From Clostridioides difficile (lineage in GTDB: Bacteria > Bacillota > Clostridia > Peptostreptococcales > Peptostreptococcaceae), in assembly GCF_900243075.1 (NCBI RefSeq), contig NZ_OEZH01000112.1, positions 30,002-94,001 on the forward strand: a stretch of DNA of 64,000 nucleotides. Reading direction: 5' to 3'. A program made the translations under genes and the position numbers. How positions within the stretch are numbered: the stretch's first letter is position 1; each line of letters opens with the position of its first letter. This document shows, piece after piece, positions 36,921-50,487 of this stretch. A model generated the notes under the pieces. The model saw only the letters and a program-made list of their open reading frames with translations. It had not been told where the DNA came from and searched no databases.

Positions 36921-37532
36921 TTAATCTACTGTTATTTCATATCCATGTTGATTGTATTGATTTACAATTTCTTCCCAGAGTTCTTCAACACCAGTCTTTT
37001 TTAACGAAGAAACAGGAATTACTTTTTCGCTACTTTCCATTTGTAATTTTTTTCTTATTATACTTATGTGTTTTTGATATTGCCCTCTAGATATTTTATC
37101 TGCCTTAGTTGCAATAACTACACAGTTATATCCAAAGTGCTTTATCCATTCGTACATAAGCTTATCGTCTGCTGTAGGCTCATGTCTAATATCTACAAGT
37201 AGCAATATAGAACATAATTCTTGTCTACTTTCTAGATACCTTTCCATTATACCTCCCCATTTTTCTTTTTCAGACTTAGCTATCTTTGCATATCCATATC
37301 CTGGAAGGTCCACAAAGTAAAACTCATTATTTATTAAATAAAAATTTATGGTTCTAGTTTTTCCTGGTGTTTGACTAGTTCTAGCAAAGTTTCTTCTGTT
37401 GAGCAATGTATTTATTATTGATGATTTTCCAACATTTGACCTACCAGCCAATGCTATCTCTGGGATACCTTCTGCTGGATACTGTGATTTATTCACAGCA
37501 CTCATAGTTATCTCTGAACTTCTAATTTTCAT
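36921..37532 (-). CDS. engB: ribosome biogenesis GTPase EngB (YsxC)
   Basis: A 203-aa GTPase needed for assembly of the large ribosomal subunit. G1 is [11 protein letters not shown]3 is DLPGYGYAK and G4 is TKAD. The start is set at MKIRSSE, six bases after GAGTGGTG, which overlaps the last codons of lon by 11 bases; the upstream GTG codons lie in the ribosome binding site. The pair lon-engB is a common arrangement in Firmicutes. Confidence 0.93.
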   Translation of the reverse strand: MKIRSSEITMSAVNKSQYPAEGIPEIALAGRSNVGKSSIINTLLNRRNFARTSQTPGKTRTINFYLINNEFYFVDLPGYGYAKIAKSEKEKWGGIMERYLESRQELCSILLLVDIRHEPTADDKLMYEWIKHFGYNCVVIATKADKISRGQYQKHISIIRKKLQMESSEKVIPVSSLKKTGVEELWEEIVNQYNQHGYEITVD

Positions 37533-39885
37533 TTTTTTCACCACTCTTTAATAAAGCTTGTTCTAATACTTCATCCATATGCTCTACAAGTACAAATTCC
37601 ATTTTTTCTTTTACATTTTCTGGTATTTCATCTAAATCAGCTTCACATTCTTTAGGAATTAACACTTTTGTTATACCAGCTCTATGAGCTGCTAATAATT
37701 TTTCTTTAACTCCTCCTACTGCTAATACTCTACCTCTTAAAGTTATCTCCCCTGTCATGGCTATATTGCCTGGTACAGGTCTTTTAGTAAGTGCTGAGAT
37801 TACTGCAAGGGCCATAGTTATACCAGCTGATGGTCCATCTTTTGGAACAGCCCCTTCTGGAATGTGTATATGGATATCATTAGTCTTATAAAAGTCAGGG
37901 TCTATATCAAACTTGTCTACTATTGACCTTATATAAGAGATACCTGTCTTAGCAGATTCCTTCATAACATCTCCTAGTTTTCCAGTTAATACAATTTCCC
38001 CTTTACCTTTAAGCACATTTACTTCTACTTCAAGTGTAACTCCACCTACTGCTGTCCATGCAAGACCATTTACTAGTCCTATTTGAGGATTAACTTCTGC
38101 AAGTTGATACTTAAACATGTCTTTTCCAAGATATGTTTCTAGGTCAGACTTATTTACAACAACTTCTTCAAGAGTTGGGTCTTCAACATATTTTTTTGCA
38201 ATTTTTCTACAAATTTTACCAATAGTTCTCTCTAGTGTTCTTACACCAGCTTCTCTTGTATAATGGTTTATTATACTTCTTAAAGTTTCATCATCCATTT
38301 TTATAAAGTTTTCTTTTAAAGCATGTTCTTTAATTTGTTTTGGAAGTAAATATTTCTTTGCTATATTTAGTTTTTCTTCTTCTATATATCCAGATACTTC
38401 TATTATTTCCATTCTATCTAATAATGGTCTTGGTATATTACCTAAACTGTTTGCTGTTGTAACAAATAGTATTTTTGACAAATCAAAAGGTATTTCTAAG
38501 TAATGGTCTACAAAATCCTTGTTTTGCTCTGGGTCTAATACTTCTAGCATAGCTGAAGCTGGGTCACCTTTATAATCTGCTGCCATTTTATCTATTTCAT
38601 CAAATAAGAATACAGGATTTTTTGTTTGTGCTTCTTTTACTCCATTAATTATTCTTCCTGGAATTGAGCCTACATATGTTCTTCTATGACCTCTTATTTC
38701 TGCTTCATCTCTAACTCCACCTAAAGATATTCTTACAAATTTTCTATTTAATGCTTTAGCTATTGATTTTACTATAGATGTCTTTCCTGTTCCTGGAGGT
38801 CCAACTAGACATATTATAGGACCTTTAAGTGACTTAGCAAGAGTTCTTATAGCTAGATACTCTAATATTCTTTCTTTAACTTTCTCTAGCCCATAATGGT
38901 CTTCATCTAATATATCTTTTGCCTTAGTTATATCTAATTTATCTTTTGTCTCTTTGTTCCATGGCAATGAGAATATAGTGTCTAAATAGTTTCTACTTAC
39001 AGATACATCTGGAGACATTGAAGATATCTTTGAAAATTTATCTATTTCTTTTTCTATTTTTTCTTTAGTTGTCTTAGGTGCTTTTATTTTTTTAAGCTTG
39101 TCTCTATACTCATCTGCTTCGGAATTTATATCTTCTTCTTCACCTAATTCTTTCTGTATAGCTTTTAATTGTTCTCTAAGATAATATTCTTTTTGAACTT
39201 TATTCATCTGTTTTTTTACTCTTAAAGTTATTTTCTTTTCTATTTTTAATATATCTATTTCCTCTAATAATATAGAATAGATAAGTTCAAGTCTTTTCTT
39301 AATATCAAATTCTTCTAATATTTCTTGCTTTTGACTTGATTTTAGGTATATGTTTGCAGCTATTGTATCTATAAATCTATCTACATCTTCTATATCCGCT
39401 AAAGATATCAATATTTCTGGAGATACTCTGTTTCCAATATTTATATATTCTTCAAAAGCATCAAATACATTTCTTACAAATGCCTCGATTTCAACCTCTG
39501 TTTCACTATCCAGATTATCACTGTCAAAAACTATTTCTTCTATTACTGCTCTGAAATACCCTTCTTCTTGTTCTATTTTTTTTACTCTACCTCTTGATAC
39601 ACCTTCAACTAAAACACGAACTGTATCTCCTGGTAATTTTATCATTTGTTTAACTTTACAGATTGTTCCCACATGATAAAAGTCTTCTTCTCCTGGCTCA
39701 TCTACCTCAGCTTCTTTCTGAGATGTTAAAAATATAAGCTCTTCATCCATCATGGCTTGGTCTAAAGCTTTAAGAGATATCTCTCTTCCTATATCAAAAT
39801 TTAATATCATATATGGAAATATAGCTAATCCTCTTAGAGGAATTAATGGTAATTCATGATCTATTTTAGTATAATTTTGTTCCAT
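37522..39885 (-). CDS. lon: ATP-dependent protease Lon
   Basis: A 787-aa cytosolic AAA+ protease that degrades misfolded and regulatory proteins. The N-terminal substrate domain (about 1-200) and coiled coil are followed by Walker [10 protein letters not shown] near residue 355 and the proteolytic Ser in [11 protein letters not shown] near residue 677. The start is set at the second ATG, eight bases after AAAGGAG; the first ATG is too close. It is followed by engB. Confidence 0.95.
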   Translation of the reverse strand: MEQNYTKIDHELPLIPLRGLAIFPYMILNFDIGREISLKALDQAMMDEELIFLTSQKEAEVDEPGEEDFYHVGTICKVKQMIKLPGDTVRVLVEGVSRGRVKKIEQEEGYFRAVIEEIVFDSDNLDSETEVEIEAFVRNVFDAFEEYINIGNRVSPEILISLADIEDVDRFIDTIAANIYLKSSQKQEILEEFDIKKRLELIYSILLEEIDILKIEKKITLRVKKQMNKVQKEYYLREQLKAIQKELGEEEDINSEADEYRDKLKKIKAPKTTKEKIEKEIDKFSKISSMSPDVSVSRNYLDTIFSLPWNKETKDKLDITKAKDILDEDHYGLEKVKERILEYLAIRTLAKSLKGPIICLVGPPGTGKTSIVKSIAKALNRKFVRISLGGVRDEAEIRGHRRTYVGSIPGRIINGVKEAQTKNPVFLFDEIDKMAADYKGDPASAMLEVLDPEQNKDFVDHYLEIPFDLSKILFVTTANSLGNIPRPLLDRMEIIEVSGYIEEEKLNIAKKYLLPKQIKEHALKENFIKMDDETLRSIINHYTREAGVRTLERTIGKICRKIAKKYVEDPTLEEVVVNKSDLETYLGKDMFKYQLAEVNPQIGLVNGLAWTAVGGVTLEVEVNVLKGKGEIVLTGKLGDVMKESAKTGISYIRSIVDKFDIDPDFYKTNDIHIHIPEGAVPKDGPSAGITMALAVISALTKRPVPGNIAMTGEITLRGRVLAVGGVKEKLLAAHRAGITKVLIPKECEADLDEIPENVKEKMEFVLVEHMDEVLEQALLKSGEKNEN

Positions 39886-40064
39886 CAACATTACTCCTTT
39901 TCTAGTCTAATTATTTTGCTTTTAATATTATATATTCGAACAAGTTAATTTTCAACATTAATGATAAATTCTTAGAATACTATCATACTATATTATTATT
40001 TTATTATGATATAATATTAATATTAGTATACTTAGATGTTATTTATCTTTTGGAGGTTTCTATT

Positions 40065-40577
40065 ATGTTGAAATTGTTTTTAACCTTTTTAAAAATTGGT
40101 GCGTTTACATTTGGTGGTGGATACGCTATGGTTCCTCTTATACAAGATGAACTTGTAAACAAACAAAAACTTTTAGAGCAGGAAGAATTTATTGATTATC
40201 TATCCATAGCTCAAAGTTATCCTGGAGTACTGGCAGTTAATATCTCTGTATTATTAGGATATAAACTTTATGGTATACCAGGAGTTCTTATATGTACCTT
40301 AGGTTCTGCTTTACCATCATTTTGTATAGTCTTAGTCTTATCGTATCTGTATTTTAAAAATTCATCATCTAAAATTTTAGATGGATTTTTTAAAGGAGTT
40401 GCGCCTGTTGTAATAGCTCTTATATTGTATTCTTTTACGAGCATGTTTAAGAAACTGCCAAAGTCTAAAACTAACATACTACTATTAATTATAGCAGTTT
40501 TATCTGTTGGTGTATTCAATATAAGTCCTATTTATTTAATAATTGGAGGAGGTGTATATAGTCTATGTCAGAAATAA
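40065..40577 (+). CDS. chromate transporter half, first subunit
   Basis: A 170-aa short-chain member of the CHR family, with the motif KIGAFTFGGGYAMVPLIQDE and a second motif SIAQSYPGVLAVN. Short CHR proteins work as pairs, each forming half of the long form. The start is ATG 40065 after GGAGG; the TTG at 40050 overlaps that site. It overlaps the second subunit by 13 bases. In many bacteria such pairs export or import anions; chromate itself may not be the natural substrate. Confidence 0.88.
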   Translation: MLKLFLTFLKIGAFTFGGGYAMVPLIQDELVNKQKLLEQEEFIDYLSIAQSYPGVLAVNISVLLGYKLYGIPGVLICTLGSALPSFCIVLVLSYLYFKNSSSKILDGFFKGVAPVVIALILYSFTSMFKKLPKSKTNILLLIIAVLSVGVFNISPIYLIIGGGVYSLCQK

Positions 40578-41092
40578 CACTACTCTTCTTAATATTCCTT
40601 AAAATAGGAGCGTTTAGTTTTGGTGGCGGGTATGCTATGTTACCATTTATTCAGCAAGAATTTATATCTAAATACCACCTTATAACTAATCAAGAATTTT
40701 TGGATTTACTTGCTATATCACAATCTACACCAGGTCCTGTAGCAATAAATAGTGCTACATTTGTAGGATTTAAGACTGCTGGCTTCTTTGGTTCTCTAGC
40801 TGCAACTGTTGGTGTCACGATTTTTGCGTTAATAGGTCTAACTATTATATCAAAGTTATTTTCTAAGTTCAAAAACAATAAAAAAGTGGAAAACTTATTG
40901 ATAGTTCTTAGACCAATTACTCTAGGATTCATATTAGCAGCAGCTTTTTCATCTGCCAAAGAAGTTAATTGGGATTTATATGGAATAATTGCATTTATAG
41001 CATCATTTTATCTTTTATATAAAGGAAAAATTGGTTCTATTGCAATTGTATTCGTCTTTGGTATTCTAGGTATACTACTCACATTTTTATAA
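40565..41092 (+). CDS. chromate transporter half, second subunit
   Basis: A 175-aa partner of the gene before it, with KIGAFSFGGGYAMLPFIQQE and AISQSTPGPVAINSATFVG, the same two motifs. It has about five membrane helices. The start codon is inside the end of the first subunit, with GGAGGAGG upstream in that gene, so the two are translated together. It converges on clpX and ends near a palindromic terminator. Confidence 0.88.
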   Translation: MSEITLLFLIFLKIGAFSFGGGYAMLPFIQQEFISKYHLITNQEFLDLLAISQSTPGPVAINSATFVGFKTAGFFGSLAATVGVTIFALIGLTIISKLFSKFKNNKKVENLLIVLRPITLGFILAAAFSSAKEVNWDLYGIIAFIASFYLLYKGKIGSIAIVFVFGILGILLTFL

Positions 41093-41130
41093 TACTGATA
41101 TCTAATTTATATTTAGCATATTAACATAAA

Positions 41131-41155
41131 AAAAGGAGCTTTTAAAGCTCCTTTT
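41131..41155. terminator. bidirectional terminator between the chromate transporter and clpX
   Basis: AAAAGGAGCT and AGCTCCTTTT form a perfect ten-base stem with a five-base loop, with A and T flanks that serve both strands. Confidence 0.85.
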
Positions 41156-41162
41156 CATCATC

Positions 41163-42413
41163 TTATGCACTTTCCTCTTGATCCTTAAGTACTATGATAG
41201 GATTTACTGAGTCTTCGTTCACAGATTTCTCTGTTACTATAACCTTCTTTATATTATCTCTAGATGGTACCTCAAACATAGTTTCCATCATTACACTTTC
41301 AACTATACTTCTAAGCCCTCTAGCTCCTGTATTTCTTTCTATAGCTTTTTTAGCTATTGCACGAAGAGCACCTTCTTCAAATTCTAGCTCAACATCATCT
41401 AACTCTAATAATTTTTTATATTGTTTTACCAGAGCATTTTTAGGTTCTTGTAATATCTGCATTAGTGCATCTTCATCCAATAATTCTAAAGTAGCTAAAA
41501 CTGGTATTCTTCCTATAAATTCTGGTATTATACCATATTTTAATAAATCCTCTGGAAGTACTTTTTCATATAACTTACCTAAATCTAATTCTTTTTTACT
41601 TTCTATTTTAGCTCCAAAACCTAGTGTTTTATCTCCACCACGTTTTTGAATTATCTTCTCTAATCCATCAAAAGCTCCACCTAATATAAATAATACATTA
41701 GTAGTATCTATCTTTAAGAATTCCTGATGAGGATGTTTTCTTCCTCCTTGTGGTGGGACATTTGCAACAGTACCTTCTAATATTTTTAGAAGTGCTTGTT
41801 GAACACCTTCACCACTAACATCCCTAGTTATAGATGGATTTTCAGATTTTCTTGCAATCTTGTCTATCTCATCTATATATATTATACCTCTTTCAGCTTT
41901 TTCTATATCAAAATCAGCAGCTTGAATAAGTTTTAAAAGTATATTTTCAACATCTTCTCCAACATATCCAGCTTCAGTCAATGATGTAGCGTCTGCCATT
42001 GCAAAAGGTACATTTAATGTTCTTGCTAGAGTTTGAGCAAGTAATGTCTTCCCAGAACCTGTTGGTCCTAATAAAAGTATATTACTCTTTTGAATTTCTA
42101 TATCTTTACTACTAGATTTTTTACTGTATATTCTCTTGTAATGATTATAAACTGCAACTGATAAAGCTTTTTTAGCTTTCTCTTGACCTATTACATAATC
42201 ATTTAGAATCTCCATCATTTCCTTTGGTTTTGGTAAAGATGTAGTATCTTCATCTATAGTATCTTCTATCTCTTCTTGAATAATTTCGTCACAAAGTTCA
42301 ACACACTCGTCACAAATATATACATTTGGACCTGCAATTAATCTTCTTACTTGATCTTGATTTTTACCGCAGAATGAACACTTTAATTGTCGTTTTTCTT
42401 CATATTTAGACAT
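41163..42413 (-). CDS. clpX: ATP-dependent Clp protease ATP-binding subunit ClpX
   Basis: A 416-aa AAA+ unfoldase that feeds substrates to ClpP. The N-terminal zinc domain shows CSFCGK and CDECVELC. Walker A is GPTGSGKT, Walker B is [10 protein letters not shown], the pore loop is the GYVG motif and the IGF loop that docks to ClpP is LGFGAK. It follows clpP by 18 bases, on the same strand, so the two are co-transcribed. Confidence 0.97.
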   Translation of the reverse strand: MSKYEEKRQLKCSFCGKNQDQVRRLIAGPNVYICDECVELCDEIIQEEIEDTIDEDTTSLPKPKEMMEILNDYVIGQEKAKKALSVAVYNHYKRIYSKKSSSKDIEIQKSNILLLGPTGSGKTLLAQTLARTLNVPFAMADATSLTEAGYVGEDVENILLKLIQAADFDIEKAERGIIYIDEIDKIARKSENPSITRDVSGEGVQQALLKILEGTVANVPPQGGRKHPHQEFLKIDTTNVLFILGGAFDGLEKIIQKRGGDKTLGFGAKIESKKELDLGKLYEKVLPEDLLKYGIIPEFIGRIPVLATLELLDEDALMQILQEPKNALVKQYKKLLELDDVELEFEEGALRAIAKKAIERNTGARGLRSIVESVMMETMFEVPSRDNIKKVIVTEKSVNEDSVNPIIVLKDQEESA

Positions 42414-42431
42414 ATTAACACCTCTCTCTAT

Positions 42432-43016
42432 CTACGGTCTCTTTGTAAATACTTCATCTATTAAACCATATTCTTTGGCTTCTATTGCACTCATGAAGTT
42501 ATCACGTTCAGTATCCATTTTAATTTTTTCTAATGGCTGACCAGTTCTTTCAGATAATATCTCATTTAAAGTTTCTTTTATTTTTAAAATCCTCTTTGCA
42601 TGAATTTCTATGTCTGTTGCTTGACCTTGAGCTCCACCTAATGGTTGATGTATCATTATTTCACTATTTGGTAGTGCTAGTCTTTTTCCTTTTGCTCCTG
42701 CTGCCAACAAGAATGCTCCCATAGAAGCAGCCATACCTATACATATAGTACTTACATCTGGTTTGATGTATTGCATAGTATCATATATAGCCATTCCAGA
42801 AGTTATACTTCCTCCTGGAGAATTTATATATAAATGTATATCTTTGTCTGGGTCTTCAGCTTCTAAGAATAATAGCTGTGCTACTATAAGCCCTGCTGTG
42901 GCATCGTTAACTTGATCTCCTAAGAAGATTATTCTGTCTTTTAATAGTCTAGAAAAAATATCATAAGATCTTTCTCCTCTTCCTGTTTGTTCAACAACTA
43001 CAGGTACTAATGCCAT
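42432..43016 (-). CDS. clpP: ATP-dependent Clp protease proteolytic subunit ClpP
   Basis: A 194-aa serine protease that forms the 14-mer barrel of ClpXP. The catalytic Ser is in [11 protein letters not shown], the His in [12 protein letters not shown] and the Asp near TERDNFM. Upstream, a long perfect hairpin separates it from tig. A second clpP gene is known in C. difficile elsewhere; this one is paired with clpX. Confidence 0.96.
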   Translation of the reverse strand: MALVPVVVEQTGRGERSYDIFSRLLKDRIIFLGDQVNDATAGLIVAQLLFLEAEDPDKDIHLYINSPGGSITSGMAIYDTMQYIKPDVSTICIGMAASMGAFLLAAGAKGKRLALPNSEIMIHQPLGGAQGQATDIEIHAKRILKIKETLNEILSERTGQPLEKIKMDTERDNFMSAIEAKEYGLIDEVFTKRP

Positions 43017-43042
43017 GGTTTCATACCCCCTTTATTCTATAT

Positions 43043-43077
43043 AATTTACAGTAGCTTTTTGTAAGCTACTGTAAATT
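43043..43077. terminator. perfect hairpin between tig and clpP
   Basis: AATTTACAGTAGCT and AGCTACTGTAAATT form a 14-base perfect stem with a seven-base loop. No clear T-run follows on the minus strand, so it may be a weak terminator, a processing site or an operator in the clpP leader. Confidence 0.55.
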
Positions 43078-43165
43078 ATTATACGCATTTAACTAAATTA
43101 TATTTGCAAATCATTATATACTAAACATTCTATAACGTCAACTATATTAGTTAGCGTTTGTTTTA

Positions 43166-44452
43166 TTAAGCTATTGTTGCATTCTCAACTAGTAAATCTA
43201 TTGTTTTTCTTATTTTTATTTGACCTTTTATGTCTTCTTTGTCAGCATCTCTTAAAGAAGCTTCTATTTTTTCTATTTCCATATTGTAAGCAGAAGCCAT
43301 TTTTTCTAACTCAGCTTTAAATTCTTCTTCTGTTGCTTCAATTCCTTCAGCTTTAGTTATTGCTTCTAATACTAGAGAAGACTTAACTAATTTTTTAGCA
43401 TCTTCTTTTCTCTCTTCTCTTAATTCTTCCATAGTTCTACCAGTCATATCTAGTAATTGTTGTAATCCAAATCCTTGATATTGTAATTGATAGTTAAGTT
43501 CGTTTAACATATTATCTATTTGATGTTGTATCATAACTTCTGGTATTTCTATTTCTGTATTTTCAGCAACTTTTTCTACTACTGAATTTCTAGTTTCTGC
43601 ATCTGCTCTATTTTTAGCTTCTTCTTCTAATTTAGCTCTTACATCTGCCTTTAATTCATCTAAAGTATCGAATTCACTAGTATCTTTAGCAAATTCATCA
43701 TCAAGTGCAGATAATTCTTTTACTTTTACATCGTTTATTTTTACATTAAATACAACTGGTTTTCCAGCTAAGTCTTGTGAGTGATATTCTTCTGGGAAAG
43801 TAACATTAACTTCTACTTCTTCACCAGCTTTTTTACCCACTAATTGTTCTTCAAATCCTGGGATAAATGTGTTTGAACCTATAACTAAGTTATAATTTTC
43901 ACCTTTACCACCATCAAAAGCTACACCATTTTCAAAGCCTTCAAAGTCTATTATAGCTGTATCTCCATCTTCTAAAGCTTTGTCTTCTACACTTACTAAT
44001 CTAGCATTTTTTTCAACCATTTCTTGTAGTTTAGCTTCAACATTTTCGTCACTTACAGTATTCTCAACCTTAGCTATTTCTATACCCTTGTAGTTTCCTA
44101 ATTCAAACTCTGGTTTAACTTCTACATTAAGAACCATAACTAATCCATTATCTTTACTTATTTCTTCTATATCTAAATCTGGATTGTCTATTGGGTCTAT
44201 ATCTAATTCCTTGATAGCTTCTGGATAAACTTCTGGGAATAATATTTCTATAGCATCATTATAGAATATACCTTTTCCATATTGAGTTTCTATAACAATT
44301 CTTGGAGCTTTACCTTTTCTAAATCCAGGTATATTGTATTTATTTCTGCTTTTATTATAAGCCTTATTTACTACTGCTTCAAATTTATTGTTATCTACTG
44401 TTATTTTTAAAGTAACTTTATTACCCTCTTTTTTAATTAGTTCTGCTTTCAT
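43166..44452 (-). CDS. tig: trigger factor
   Basis: A 428-aa ribosome-bound chaperone and peptidyl-prolyl isomerase. The ribosome-binding domain carries the GFRKGKAP loop, the FKBP-type middle domain runs from about residue 150 to 245, and the C-terminal helical chaperone arms end the protein. The start is set at MKAELIKK, ten bases after AGGAGG; the frame open to 44509 has no ribosome binding site. It stands before clpP and clpX, the usual order tig-clpP-clpX. Confidence 0.95.
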   Translation of the reverse strand: MKAELIKKEGNKVTLKITVDNNKFEAVVNKAYNKSRNKYNIPGFRKGKAPRIVIETQYGKGIFYNDAIEILFPEVYPEAIKELDIDPIDNPDLDIEEISKDNGLVMVLNVEVKPEFELGNYKGIEIAKVENTVSDENVEAKLQEMVEKNARLVSVEDKALEDGDTAIIDFEGFENGVAFDGGKGENYNLVIGSNTFIPGFEEQLVGKKAGEEVEVNVTFPEEYHSQDLAGKPVVFNVKINDVKVKELSALDDEFAKDTSEFDTLDELKADVRAKLEEEAKNRADAETRNSVVEKVAENTEIEIPEVMIQHQIDNMLNELNYQLQYQGFGLQQLLDMTGRTMEELREERKEDAKKLVKSSLVLEAITKAEGIEATEEEFKAELEKMASAYNMEIEKIEASLRDADKEDIKGQIKIRKTIDLLVENATIA

Positions 44453-44645
44453 CCTTCTAATCCTCCTAGTGATATTTATGTAATACCCGATAATGGTATC
44501 ATAATTCATTCTATTTATAATTCAACCACTTAATTATATCACATAAGTTTTTTTATTTACAAGTGTTCCATTAATATCGTTGTACTTATTTGATAAAATT
44601 TAATTCTTTGAGCTTTTTTTGCTGTTTTTTTGGATAAATACACCT

Positions 44646-45116
44646 TTATATACGTATTTCTTCAATATTTATGTCATCTTCTTCCATTTCCATAATAACA
44701 AAACTTTTATACGATACTCCTCTTGGAAGTGAAATACTTCCAGGATTTATGTAAAGCACACCATCTTTAACTTCTCTAAACGGAGTATGGGTATGACCAA
44801 ATATAACTATATCAGCGCCAACTTCAGTTGCCTTTTTTTCTAGCATATGTGTTCCATACTTTACACCATACTTATCTCCATGGCACAAAAATATAGTTTT
44901 ATTTGCCACTTCAAAGACAACTTCTTCCTCAACAGCATCAAAGTCACAATTACCTTTAACTGCAATAATGCCTACATTAGTCATACTATGAATATATCTT
45001 GAGTCTGTAAAGTTATCTCCTGCATGAATTATTAGGTCACATTCTTTTAAATATGGTATTGTTTTTTCCATATTTTTAATCATCATATGTGTATCACTTA
45101 CTATGCCTATTTTCAT
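44646..45116 (-). CDS. YfcE/MJ0936-type metallophosphoesterase
   Basis: A 156-aa cytosolic phosphoesterase with two metal sites. The motifs GIVSDTHM, HAGDN, VKGNCD, CHGDKYG and FGHTHTPF are all present in order. The natural substrate is not known; relatives cleave phosphodiesters. Its start codon shares one base with the stop codon of the rph-rdgB gene (TAATG), so translation is coupled, an order often found in Clostridia. Confidence 0.9.
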   Translation of the reverse strand: MKIGIVSDTHMMIKNMEKTIPYLKECDLIIHAGDNFTDSRYIHSMTNVGIIAVKGNCDFDAVEEEVVFEVANKTIFLCHGDKYGVKYGTHMLEKKATEVGADIVIFGHTHTPFREVKDGVLYINPGSISLPRGVSYKSFVIMEMEEDDINIEEIRI

Positions 45117-46465
45117 TACTTCACTACCCTTTTTATAAACTCTTGTTTCATAAGTTTTAGTGCATTTGCTCTGTGGCTGATTGAATTTTTTATAACACTA
45201 GGTATTTCACCAAAAGTCTTATCATATCCCTTTACTATAAATAAGCTATCATATCCAAAGCCATTTTTACCCTTTTCTTCAAACCCTATAATTCCTTCAC
45301 AGATTCCTCTTACTACAAATTCTTTTCCATCAGGAAAAACTACTGCTATTGCAGAGACGAATCTTGCATTTCTTTTACTCATTGGTACATTTTGCATAGC
45401 TTTTAATAGCTTTTCTCTATTTTCTTCATCTGTTGCATGTTCTCCTGCATATCTAGCTGAATAAACACCAGGTTTTTTGCCTAAGGCATCTACTTCTAAG
45501 CCAGAGTCATCTGATATAGCTATAAGTTTAGTCTTTTTAGCTATTGTTCTAGCTTTTATCAATGCATTATGCTCAAATGTTTTTCCATCCTCTACTATTT
45601 CTATACCTGCTAGGTCAACATCTTTTAAAGAATATACTTTATATTCAAAGTCTTTTAAAATTTCACCTATTTCTTCTAGTTTATGAGCATTATTAGTGGC
45701 TATCACTACTTCATTACCATAATCCATACCTAATATCTCATCTGTTATTTCACCTAAAGCTTCTCTTTGAACCCTTATTAATTCTTTATTCCCTTTTTCT
45801 CCTAACTCTAACAATAAATTTAAATCTTTTCTTGAAAAAGGTTTCTCTTCTCCAGTCCCCTGCACTTCTACAAACTCACACTTATCAGTCATTATTATAT
45901 TCATGTCTACTTGTGCTTTAGAATCTTCTTCATAACATAAATCTAGCATGTGTGTTTCATTTACTATACCAACACTAATTGCAGATACAAAATTTGTTAT
46001 TGGCATTTCTTTTATTGTCTTTGCTTTATATAATTTATATATTGCTTCTGCAACTGCTACAAACGCCCCTGTTATAGATGCAGTTCTAGTTCCACCATCT
46101 GCTTGAATCACATCACAATCTACCCAAATAGTTCTTTCACCTAATTTATTCAAGTCTACAACAGACCTTATTGCTCTTCCAATTAACCTTTGTATTTCTT
46201 GTGTTCTTCCATCTATTTTTCCCCTAGATGCATCCCTTATTTTTCTTTGTTGTGTTGCTCTTGGTAACATAGAATATTCAGCATTTATCCATCCAGTACC
46301 ACTATTTCTTAAAAAAGGAGGTACTTTGTCTTCCACTGATGCAGTGCATATAACCTTTGTATCTCCCATTTCTATAAGAACAGAACCTTCTGCATACTTT
46401 GTATAATTTCTAGTTATTCTTACAGGTCTTATCTGTTCGTTACTTCTATCATAACTTCTGGTCAT
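45116..46465 (-). CDS. rph: bifunctional RNase PH / XTP-dITP pyrophosphatase fusion
   Basis: A 449-aa fusion. Residues 1 to about 245 are RNase PH, which trims the 3' ends of tRNA with phosphate, with motifs [20 protein letters not shown] and [12 protein letters not shown]. Residues from about 250 to 445 are RdgB/HAM1, which removes non-canonical ITP and XTP, starting [14 protein letters not shown] and showing [22 protein letters not shown]. No stop or frameshift separates the two. The stop overlaps the phosphoesterase start by one base. Confidence 0.93.
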   Translation of the reverse strand: MTRSYDRSNEQIRPVRITRNYTKYAEGSVLIEMGDTKVICTASVEDKVPPFLRNSGTGWINAEYSMLPRATQQRKIRDASRGKIDGRTQEIQRLIGRAIRSVVDLNKLGERTIWVDCDVIQADGGTRTASITGAFVAVAEAIYKLYKAKTIKEMPITNFVSAISVGIVNETHMLDLCYEEDSKAQVDMNIIMTDKCEFVEVQGTGEEKPFSRKDLNLLLELGEKGNKELIRVQREALGEITDEILGMDYGNEVVIATNNAHKLEEIGEILKDFEYKVYSLKDVDLAGIEIVEDGKTFEHNALIKARTIAKKTKLIAISDDSGLEVDALGKKPGVYSARYAGEHATDEENREKLLKAMQNVPMSKRNARFVSAIAVVFPDGKEFVVRGICEGIIGFEEKGKNGFGYDSLFIVKGYDKTFGEIPSVIKNSISHRANALKLMKQEFIKRVVK

Positions 46466-46624
46466 TTTTCATATCCTTTCTTATATTTTTTATATTTTAT
46501 AAAGTTATTTTTATAATTTTTAATTTTGTCAAATATTAAGTACTGTCATTTTTCATAATCTTATTAGCTTACTGAACTATTCTATCATTAATTATAGTAG
46601 TTTTCTACTAAATTAAGCGACTTT

Positions 46625-48676
<2,052 letters not shown>

Positions 48677-48764
48677 TTAAATTATTTTGAAATTCCCTTA
48701 TAATTAATTATTTCCTATTTATATATTTTTTAGTATATCACTTTTTTGACTTTAAATTTATTAC

Positions 48765-48812
48765 AAAAAAAACTCTTATTAGTATCTCTAATAATACTAA
48801 TAAGAGTTTTTT
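48765..48812. terminator. terminator downstream of the D-2-hydroxyacid dehydrogenase gene
   Basis: AACTCTTATTAGTAT and ATACTAATAAGAGTT form a 15-base stem, with A and T runs on the two sides that suit both strands. Confidence 0.85.
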
Positions 48813-48836
48813 ATTCTTATTAAAATTTTCATATAT

Positions 48837-49775
48837 TTAGTAACCTCTTGATATATCTACAACATTATCTACAGGTTTATTTTCCATTATATAGTGTTTT
48901 AAATTATTATAAACCATATTAAATGTTCTCTCTTTATTTTTATCAGATACCCAAGAGTTATGAGGAGTTACTATGACATTTTCACACTCCCATAACTTAT
49001 TATCTTTACTCAAAGGCTCACTTTCAAATACATCTAATGCTACACCTCTAAATTTATCTACACATTCTTCTAAGTCTTTTTGATTAACTGTATTTCCTCT
49101 ACCCACATTGATAAATACAGAACCTTCTTTCATAAGTTTAAGCATTTCTTTGTTTACTATTCCGTCTGTACTTTTTGTAGAAGGCATTGCTACAACGACT
49201 ATGTCACATTCTTCAAATATAATATTCATATCATCAGTGGCAAAGCATTTATCAAAGTATTTTTTACTACTTCCATTAGTATTAACCCCCCATATTTCTA
49301 GACCAAAAGCTTTTAATCTCTTTGCTGCTTCTGAAGATATAGTACCTGTTCCAAGAAATCCAACTCTTTGTCCATACAATTCTGATACAGAAAAATCCAT
49401 CTTCCATTCTTTATTTTGTTGTTGTTTAAAAAACTTTGCACTATTTTTATAAATTTCTAAAATATACAGAACTATACTTTCACCAATAGGTACACTATAT
49501 CCACCCCTATTATTAGCTATCTTAATATCTCTCTTTAACACTTCTTCTTTTGGAAGTTGGTCTATACCTACACTAGTTGTCTGTATATATTTTAAATTTT
49601 TCATCTTAGAAATATATAATCTACTAAAAGGATTGTATGTAACTAGTACATCTGCAGTATTTACATCTTCATTATTTTCAATACTATCTTCAGGGTAATG
49701 TATAACATCATAGCCTAATTCTCTTATTTTCTCAAATTTCTCTTTTCCATAATTTATTGTAAACAAAACTTTCAT
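48837..49775 (-). CDS. D-2-hydroxyacid dehydrogenase (NAD-dependent)
   Basis: A 312-aa enzyme that reduces a 2-oxo acid to a D-2-hydroxy acid or the reverse. The NAD site is VGFLGTGTISSEAAKRL, the catalytic Arg is in FINVGRGNTV, the Glu in DVFESEPL and the His in TPHNSW. The substrate cannot be told; phosphoglycerate, glyoxylate and branched 2-oxo acids are options. The start is set at MKVLFT, after AAGGAG. Confidence 0.85.
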   Translation of the reverse strand: MKVLFTINYGKEKFEKIRELGYDVIHYPEDSIENNEDVNTADVLVTYNPFSRLYISKMKNLKYIQTTSVGIDQLPKEEVLKRDIKIANNRGGYSVPIGESIVLYILEIYKNSAKFFKQQQNKEWKMDFSVSELYGQRVGFLGTGTISSEAAKRLKAFGLEIWGVNTNGSSKKYFDKCFATDDMNIIFEECDIVVVAMPSTKSTDGIVNKEMLKLMKEGSVFINVGRGNTVNQKDLEECVDKFRGVALDVFESEPLSKDNKLWECENVIVTPHNSWVSDKNKERTFNMVYNNLKHYIMENKPVDNVVDISRGY

Positions 49776-49876
49776 CTTAATCTCCTTCATTCACTCACAT
49801 TAAAATTTTTATATCCTACAGTATAATATATGATACTTAATGTACATTAGTTAAACTTACTAGAAGATGTCTCAAA

Positions 49877-50299
49877 TTACTTATGTTCAATTGTTTTTCC
49901 TAAAGACATAGCATTACGTTCTTGAACTAAATTTTCTATTAAGTTATTCAGCGTCCAATCAATAGATGTTTCAGTTACCATAGCTGTAAAAGGTCTATTT
50001 ATTCTTACTTTTTTTAATCCTTCTAAAAATGCATTTACTTGCGTACTTGGAGTGTTATTAAATATTACAGACTTACTCTTAATCCCATTTTCACATTCAT
50101 TTGATATATTTCCATCCAAAATGTCTCTTATTGTGTTTTCTCCGTTTTTATCAGTTAAAATGATATGGTCTCTTATTCCAGCAAAATTACTAACATTTTT
50201 AATTAATGATAATTCTTTTTTATTAAAATTTACAAACATAATACACTTCCTACTGTGTATCTTATCTAGATTATTATTATTTATTTTTTCAAATGACAT
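49877..50299 (-). CDS. DUF3783 family protein
   Basis: A 140-aa cytosolic protein. The C-terminal half, with VNAFLEGLKKVRINRPFTAMVTETSIDWTLNNLIENL (shown here in pieces in the family as the P-x-A-x-x-T and W-T-L marks), fits DUF3783. A Rossmann-like start, KCIMFVNFNKKEL, is also seen. Function unknown. The start is set at MSFEK, eight bases after AAAGGA. It is a single gene next to the dehydrogenase, with which it may be co-transcribed. Confidence 0.6.
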   Translation of the reverse strand: MSFEKINNNNLDKIHSRKCIMFVNFNKKELSLIKNVSNFAGIRDHIILTDKNGENTIRDILDGNISNECENGIKSKSVIFNNTPSTQVNAFLEGLKKVRINRPFTAMVTETSIDWTLNNLIENLVQERNAMSLGKTIEHK

Positions 50300-50487
50300 T
50301 TTATCCATCCTTTCATTTATCTATATATTTTAATTTACCCCATCCATTTAAAATAATCAATTTTTATAGCTAATTTTTATATTAATACCCAAAATTACAT
50401 TTAAATAATTCGACTATCTAAAACTAATATATAAAATTAGAATAATTAGCTTAATATCTACAAATCATAATCTAAAGGAGAGATACC

